Origin: a virus
Length of the DNA: 26,199 bases
Direction: 5' to 3' (one strand)
IMG/VR virus record: IMGVR_UViG_3300008110_007408
Location: 1-26,199 of that record
This document shows, piece after piece, positions 21,585-26,199 of this stretch. The notes below the pieces were generated by a model. It worked only from the letters and a program-made list of their open reading frames with translations, made no database searches and was not told the origin of the DNA. Both the position numbers and the translations under genes were made by a program. The first letter of the stretch is position 1. Each line of letters starts with the position of its first letter.

Positions 21585-22785
21585 TTTGGCAATTTGCTAC
21601 GACCTGACTAAATTTTTGAATATCCACGTTTTTAATATTTCTTATTTGCATCATTGCATATGAAAATGCTCCGCAAGCAATTGCTAAGCTAGGAGACAAA
21701 ATAGAAGTTAAATAACTTCCATATCCTTTATTGTTTAGTGAAGAATTAACTCCATTTGATGCGTAAATATTATAATAAACTTTGCTGCTTGTAGTATTAG
21801 TTCTATACTCCGGAACAACTAAACTAGTGTAACTTGTAGGAAATATTTTTGCTGGATTTAATAAATCAGCCAATGAGTTTAAATTTTGTGTTTGGCAATT
21901 TAAGATTGTTAAAATATCTTTTAAATCATTACTAACCAATACAGAAAATGCTCCAAATATTTTTTGTTCCTGAATAGCAGTTACATCTGAGCCATTGATG
22001 ATAATATCTGTAATTTCTGTGGTGGTCAATCCACTGTACACTAAAGCAACAGTAAGAGCCTCTGTTACCGCATTGTTTGCATTAAGTGTTTTTAAAAAAT
22101 TACTCGGCAAACCAAATTTGTCTATCGTGTTTAAATTTATTACTTTGCCTGATTTTATTAAATCTTGACCCCAAAATAACATCGATTGATTAACTCCTGC
22201 AATGTCCGCAGTTGTTAAATCATTCATATTACTAAAAATGCCTTTTAAAAAAGTTTTACTATTTACAAATGTGTTGATGGTTTGGTTTGTTTGTACTTTA
22301 TAACTGTAGCAATTTATAAAATCTTGACAAAACTGCCTATAAGAGTTTAATTGTGACGCAGGATTTATGTTTCCACTCAACGATGCGTTTGCCCTTCCTG
22401 CAAGATACTTTATGAAACCCAAACCATTTAAATATCTATAACTGTCAATTGCAATTGTAGCTCCGACAATAGGATACGTAGATGGTGCTGAATTTCCTAA
22501 GGCAGGTATTGTACTAGATCCTATTTTATTTAAATTAGCTAAGACTGTAGCACTAACAGGTAATGCTACCGCTAGTGACATTGCATTATATAATGTGTTT
22601 AAAACAGTATTTGATATTACTGAACCGTTAGTAACAGATGCGGGAAGTCCTAACGGAGTAGCGAATCCAATATTGTTATTAGTGGAAGTGAAAACACCGG
22701 TGTTTGCTGCATATGTTCCTACACCAGATATTAAACAAGAAGATACATTTACACTTAAGGGAGATTGTTGACCTTGTAAACTCAT
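21577..22785 (-). CDS. Probable structural protein next to PAAR
   Basis: A 402-aa protein beginning MSLQGQQSPLSVN, with blocks GSSTIPALGNSAPSTYP and YRYLNGLGFIKYLAGRA. I recall this family from T4-like marine phages as a virion-associated hypothetical. It is Asn/Ser/Thr-rich and lacks catalytic motifs. The ATG at 22785 overlaps the PAAR stop (ATGA), so I prefer it over the TTG at 22791. The fixed position next to PAAR suggests a spike, baseplate or tail-tip component. Confidence 0.75.
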   Translation of the reverse strand: MSLQGQQSPLSVNVSSCLISGVGTYAANTGVFTSTNNNIGFATPLGLPASVTNGSVISNTVLNTLYNAMSLAVALPVSATVLANLNKIGSSTIPALGNSAPSTYPIVGATIAIDSYRYLNGLGFIKYLAGRANASLSGNINPASQLNSYRQFCQDFINCYSYKVQTNQTINTFVNSKTFLKGIFSNMNDLTTADIAGVNQSMLFWGQDLIKSGKVINLNTIDKFGLPSNFLKTLNANNAVTEALTVALVYSGLTTTEITDIIINGSDVTAIQEQKIFGAFSVLVSNDLKDILTILNCQTQNLNSLADLLNPAKIFPTSYTSLVVPEYRTNTTSSKVYYNIYASNGVNSSLNNKGYGSYLTSILSPSLAIACGAFSYAMMQIRNIKNVDIQKFSQVVANCQNG

Positions 22786-23063
22786 GGGCAAAATATGTCA
22801 GGGCTACCTGTGACGATACTATGTCCACAGCTATTTCCCGAACCTACTCTAAGCACAGGACATCCCTCAGCAAAAACACTTGGACTACCATTTGTAGTCG
22901 TAGCCGCACGATGCGGCGGGTGAGGGTCACCCCATGGTGCGTGTGGTGTTATTCGGCTTACATGTAAGCCTACTGGTATACCATTCGCAAATACAGTCCC
23001 TGCACCTCGCATTATAGCTCCGCCGGGTTGATCTGTATCACCTTTTCTACTTAATTTTGGCAT
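22782..23063 (-). CDS. PAAR-domain spike-tip protein
   Basis: A 93-aa PAAR-repeat protein like T4 gp5.4, which caps the central spike of contractile tails. The pattern shows MRGAGTVFANGIPVG, later SPSVFAEGCPVLRVGSG, and metal-binding His/Cys residues (HVSRITPHAPWG, CGHSIVTGS). The first 14 residues (KLSRKGDTDQPGG) give the usual lead-in. The start is supported by AGGATAAGG. It is co-transcribed with the two genes downstream, and its presence indicates a contractile tail. Confidence 0.92.
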   Translation of the reverse strand: MPKLSRKGDTDQPGGAIMRGAGTVFANGIPVGLHVSRITPHAPWGDPHPPHRAATTTNGSPSVFAEGCPVLRVGSGNSCGHSIVTGSPDIFCP

Positions 23064-23065
23064 CC

Positions 23066-23365
23066 TTATCCTAATATAATTTGCTTTTCAGGTACTTGTA
23101 TACCGGTAGTAGCTTCAATATACTTTACCTTTACTTGTTCATTCGTATCAGCAACAATTGCGACACTATTAATATTTAGTCTAAAAATACCGTTCATATC
23201 TGTAGTAAATAGGCTAGGAACCATTCCTATACCCTTTTGACTAGGAGCAATGCTCACAGGCTCACTGATTTCAACGGTTTTATCAGTAATTTTTATGACT
23301 TTAGCGACTAATTCTTCTCCACTATTTAATTTGAACGAATATACTTCATTTATGTTAAGATCCAT
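23066..23365 (-). CDS. Sm-like small phage protein
   Basis: A 99-aa protein with a small beta-barrel, Sm-like pattern: YSFKLNSGEELVAKVIKITDKTVEIS at the N-terminus (Sm1-like), followed by VSIAPSQKGIGMVP and a second strand set. I recall related proteins in T4-like phages, with no experimental role. It may bind RNA or form a ring, but that is fold-based inference. It is preceded by GGGATAAAC, 2 bases after the glutaredoxin stop, in the nrd operon. Confidence 0.7.
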   Translation of the reverse strand: MDLNINEVYSFKLNSGEELVAKVIKITDKTVEISEPVSIAPSQKGIGMVPSLFTTDMNGIFRLNINSVAIVADTNEQVKVKYIEATTGIQVPEKQIILG

Positions 23366-23367
23366 GT

Positions 23368-23592
23368 TTATCCCATTAATTTTCTATGTAATTCTGTATA
23401 TCCACCAATTAATTCTTCGTCAATGAATATCTGCGGCACTGCACGTGCATTTGGCACTGCTTCTAATAATTGTTCTTTAGACCAGTCTTTAGTTATATTT
23501 CTTTCTTCAAACTCAATACCCTTTAACTTTAATAAAGCCTTGGCTTTATCACAAAAAGGACACATGTCCTTACTCCAAACTATTGCTTTCAT
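23368..23592 (-). CDS. Glutaredoxin
   Basis: A 74-aa glutaredoxin: active-site CPFC near residues 11-14, the cis-Pro in AVPQIFID, and GGYTEL near the end, all standard. It lies between nrdB and the Sm-like gene, so it probably reduces the C-terminal cysteine pair of NrdA, giving the phage its own electron donor for deoxyribonucleotide synthesis. A good GAGGAAAAA ribosome site precedes the ATG. Confidence 0.95.
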   Translation of the reverse strand: MKAIVWSKDMCPFCDKAKALLKLKGIEFEERNITKDWSKEQLLEAVPNARAVPQIFIDEELIGGYTELHRKLMG

Positions 23593-23601
23593 TTTTTCCT
23601 C

Positions 23602-24705
23602 TTATAAAACTGGTAACGCATCGTAATCTACAGTGTCACTCATAACACCAATTACGTAGTTTGTACTTTCGTTTTCTTGTAAAGCAGTTTGCTTTTTATT
23701 GATATTCACATGTTTATTGAACCATGGAATAGGACTTGTTTTTGGATGATTTTCTAAATACTTAATACCAATATCCTTAAGCCTGTTAAAAGCAGTCCAG
23801 TCTACAAAATCTTTAAGTATATCTGCATTTAGTCCTATTACAACACCCTTACTAAAAAGATAGTCAGCCCAATCTTTTTCTTCTTTGATTACCTCTAAGT
23901 ACATATTGTAAACTTCCTGTTCACATTCGATTTTTGCTTTTGCAAACCTTTCATCTTCTTTCACCACTTGATTAATTAAATATGCAGTCCATTCAGTGTG
24001 CAGTAATTCATCTTGTAGTATAAGACTTATAATATTACCATTACCAATGTATATTCTATTCTCCACCATTGCAAGACTAGTAGCAAAACTAACCATAAAA
24101 CGCAATGCTTCTAGTGCGTAACTTGCATTTAGTGCCATCCATATAGCTTTAATATGACTTTCTTCACTAACTGCTTTTTGAGATGTTTCCTTAAAACAGT
24201 TCAGTTGATGTAACTCCTCGTAGTAACGACCAACATTTGCTGCCATTTCAATAATTTCTTTTGTGTCATGTATCTTGTTAAATTCTTCTTTAGGTACACC
24301 ATACACATTACGAATGATATGACTATATGATTTGCTATGTATATTAGTTTCAAAGAAACTCCAGTTGTTAACTAGTGCTTCTAGTTCTGGAATACTAATC
24401 ACTGGACTGAATACTTGTGAGGGCGCACGACCTTGTATACTATCAAGTGCAGTTTGACGCAATAGATTACTAGTAAAAATATGTTTTACTGCCTCACTAG
24501 CTTCTTTATGATCAATCTTATCTTTAGTCAAAGTTATTTCTTCAGGCACCCAAAAAAATCCACGTGCTGTTTCTTCGTATTTGGCAATTTTGGGATATTT
24601 TACCTCCTCAAATCTTTGTACTGTTACAGGCCCTGCAGGATCCAAAAACATTGTACGTTTTAAATAATTTGTTTGTTTTGTTAAATTATATTGTTCTTTA
24701 CTCAT
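23602..24705 (-). CDS. nrdB: Ribonucleotide reductase class Ia small subunit
   Basis: A 367-aa R2 subunit that houses the diiron-tyrosyl radical cofactor. Expected ligands are visible: Asp in ALDSIQGR, Glu and His around the FETNIHSKSY segment (with the radical Tyr), Glu in ALEALRFMVSFA and EXXH in DELLH. Between the second Glu and its His there is one residue more (ETNIH) than in E. coli (ETIH). The C-terminal tail that docks on NrdA is present. ATG 24705 overlaps the nrdA stop (ATGA), so the nine upstream bases in frame are not used. Confidence 0.95.
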   Translation of the reverse strand: MSKEQYNLTKQTNYLKRTMFLDPAGPVTVQRFEEVKYPKIAKYEETARGFFWVPEEITLTKDKIDHKEASEAVKHIFTSNLLRQTALDSIQGRAPSQVFSPVISIPELEALVNNWSFFETNIHSKSYSHIIRNVYGVPKEEFNKIHDTKEIIEMAANVGRYYEELHQLNCFKETSQKAVSEESHIKAIWMALNASYALEALRFMVSFATSLAMVENRIYIGNGNIISLILQDELLHTEWTAYLINQVVKEDERFAKAKIECEQEVYNMYLEVIKEEKDWADYLFSKGVVIGLNADILKDFVDWTAFNRLKDIGIKYLENHPKTSPIPWFNKHVNINKKQTALQENESTNYVIGVMSDTVDYDALPVL

Positions 24706-26199
24706 AATACACATGCCTCACAAGCTTCTTCATCTTCTAAAGGTTCTAGTTTTGTAAACTCAATTACGTTATCTTCTTTTAGTGCAGCCTTTGATCCCAC
24801 TTTGTTTATCAAACTATAGTAAATGGTTTTTAGTCCCCATTTATAACCTAACATTAAGTTTTTCGCTATCAGCGTAGCACTAACTTTACCTTCTGGAAAA
24901 AATGCAGGATTATAAAAAGTATTTGTGCTGATACTCTGATCAATGTAAGCTGCCAAAACGGCTGACGTTTTTAAATAATCTACACAATCCTGTTGTTCCC
25001 ACATTAATTGATAACGATTCTTTAACCTCTTGTATTCTGGCACTACCTGAACAAAACTACCAGCTTTACTTTCTTTGACGCTAATTAATTCCATTGGCAA
25101 TTCAATGCCATTAGTAGAATTTAATACTACACTAGAACTTTCAACTGGTGCGATTGCCATTAATGTAGCATTACGAATACCGTATTTTTTTAATTTCTCA
25201 CGTAGTGCTTCCCAATCCATGCTAGGACTAAAATCTGTTAGTTCGTTAACTCCTTCTGCTCTACGCTCCCAAGGAAAAATGCCCTTGCCGTAGTATGTAC
25301 GACTACTGTTCTTGCATGCTCCACGTTCTTGTGCTAACTCGACACTAGTTTCAGTAAGATAATATGCTTGATGTTCCATCCAACGTTTTACTTCTGCAAG
25401 CCCATCGGCTGTTCCATACTTTAAATGGCGCTTTGCATGCCAATATGCTAAATTAGTAATGCCGACGCCCAATGGTTCAAAATCTTCATTTGCTAATTTA
25501 CTTTGAACACTTAAGAAGTCCTGATAATTTAACAAATTACTTAAACTGCGCACAAGAACTCTACAAGCTTTTCGCATATCTTGTGGATTTTTAAATGCGC
25601 CCCAATTAACACTACCCAATGTACAGAGAGCGATACGCCCATTTACATCTTCAATTCGCTGAAATGGTTTAGTAGGCAATAGTATTTCTTGACAAAGATT
25701 ACTTTGATATATTGGATCAACCGTAGTATCAAAAGGGCCTTGATTAATTACGTTATCTATATTAACCATGTAGATACGACCTGTATCTGTCCTTTCTTTC
25801 AATATACCATTTTTGAATATTTCTACGGCTGGTAAAACCTTTTTACGTAATCCTTTTTTATGTTCATATATATTATACAAACGTTCGAATTCGTTTGTGT
25901 CACTATAGAATGCTTCATACAAATCAGGAACTTCGTGTGGATCAAATAGTGTTATGTTCTGATTATTCTTATAACGATTCCAAAACATCTTATTTACGAC
26001 TACACTATAGTCTAATTGGCGCACACGTGTTTCTTCTGTACCTTGATTATTCTTTAACACAATTAAATCTTCAAACTGATAATGCCAAATAGGAAATGTA
26101 ACCGTACAACTTGCATTGCGCACACCCCCTTGACTACAACTACGTAGATCGGCGAACCATTTCTTTAGAAAAGGGATCATACCAGTATGTTTAATTTCA
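24702..26199 (-). CDS. nrdA: Ribonucleotide reductase class Ia large subunit, 3' part
   Basis: About 499 codons are present; the 5' end lies beyond base 26199 and the frame is open to the edge, so the ATG at 26180 is internal. Catalytic landmarks: SNLCQEILLP carries the thiyl-radical Cys and the Glu, GRIALCTLGSVN carries the second redox Cys, KTIYYSLINK gives the radical-transfer tyrosine pair, and EACEACVL is the C-terminal cysteine pair reduced by glutaredoxin. It heads the operon nrdA - nrdB - glutaredoxin - Sm-like - PAAR and provides dNTPs for phage replication. Confidence 0.95.
   Translation of the reverse strand, partial: EIKHTGMIPFLKKWFADLRSCSQGGVRNASCTVTFPIWHYQFEDLIVLKNNQGTEETRVRQLDYSVVVNKMFWNRYKNNQNITLFDPHEVPDLYEAFYSDTNEFERLYNIYEHKKGLRKKVLPAVEIFKNGILKERTDTGRIYMVNIDNVINQGPFDTTVDPIYQSNLCQEILLPTKPFQRIEDVNGRIALCTLGSVNWGAFKNPQDMRKACRVLVRSLSNLLNYQDFLSVQSKLANEDFEPLGVGITNLAYWHAKRHLKYGTADGLAEVKRWMEHQAYYLTETSVELAQERGACKNSSRTYYGKGIFPWERRAEGVNELTDFSPSMDWEALREKLKKYGIRNATLMAIAPVESSSVVLNSTNGIELPMELISVKESKAGSFVQVVPEYKRLKNRYQLMWEQQDCVDYLKTSAVLAAYIDQSISTNTFYNPAFFPEGKVSATLIAKNLMLGYKWGLKTIYYSLINKVGSKAALKEDNVIEFTKLEPLEDEEACEACVL

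Noticed and set aside
1-26199. CRISPR arrays, insertion sequences, transposases or integrase/att sites
   Set aside because: No direct-repeat arrays, transposase or integrase motifs were seen anywhere in the window.
26178-26199. The ATG at 26180 as the start of nrdA
   Set aside because: The frame remains open to the window edge, and a full NrdA needs roughly 250 more residues at the N-terminus.

Overview
The window is a densely packed, low-G+C stretch of a large tailed-phage genome, most likely a T4-like myovirus from an aquatic environment. The supporting evidence is: class Ia ribonucleotide reductase genes followed by glutaredoxin and a PAAR spike-tip protein; families that I recall (recall only, not searched) as typical of T4-like marine phages, such as DUF2452 and a WRYAGG-motif family; two phage-style tRNAs; two HNH endonucleases; a SleB-type wall hydrolase; and repeated T4-late-promoter-like octamers (TATAAATA and close variants) in front of genes. 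The host is probably a proteobacterium with an ISC iron-sulphur system, because the phage IscU resembles beta/gammaproteobacterial IscU. That is an inference.

Layout. (1) 1-1370, minus strand: partial tRNA-Ala(UGC), tRNA-Arg(UCU), an HNH endonuclease, a structured untranslated stretch and two small unlisted genes (50 and 42 aa), with a strong terminator between them. (2) 1425-4209, minus strand: a redox island. It holds a peroxiredoxin paralogue that has lost its catalytic cysteine, a DUF2061 membrane protein, a terminator, and then a tightly overlapping operon of active AhpC, an N-terminally clipped SGNH-hydrolase-like protein, a secreted c-type cytochrome and AhpD. A decaying HNH gene lies upstream. 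(3) 4328-18746: the unusual part. Fifteen genes lie on alternating strands. They include seven radical SAM proteins (two twitch-type, two SPASM-type, one B12-binding type, two others), three Fe(II)/2-oxoglutarate-type oxygenases, a GT-A-like glycosyltransferase, a methyltransferase, a QueC-like PP-loop ATPase, a kinase-like protein, a GNAT-like protein and one unknown. (4) 18703-20728, minus strand: IscU, two conserved phage proteins and the wall hydrolase. (5) 20808-26199, minus strand: two probable virion proteins, PAAR, an Sm-like protein, glutaredoxin, NrdB and the 3' part of nrdA.

How it may fit together. The cluster in (3) looks like a phage-encoded tailoring pathway acting late in infection. 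Its many Fe-S enzymes are next to a phage-borne scaffold (IscU) that could supply clusters, and the AhpC/AhpD/cytochrome island could protect oxygen-sensitive enzymes or sustain reducing power. No substrate or precursor peptide can be identified from sequence. Within this cluster the divergent gene pairs are separated by only 16-35 bases, which hold back-to-back late-promoter-like elements. In seven of the starts in and just outside the cluster that use this layout, the element ends 5-8 bases from the start codon with no Shine-Dalgarno, so leaderless late mRNAs are predicted. All functional calls come from reading motifs by eye. No database search was run.
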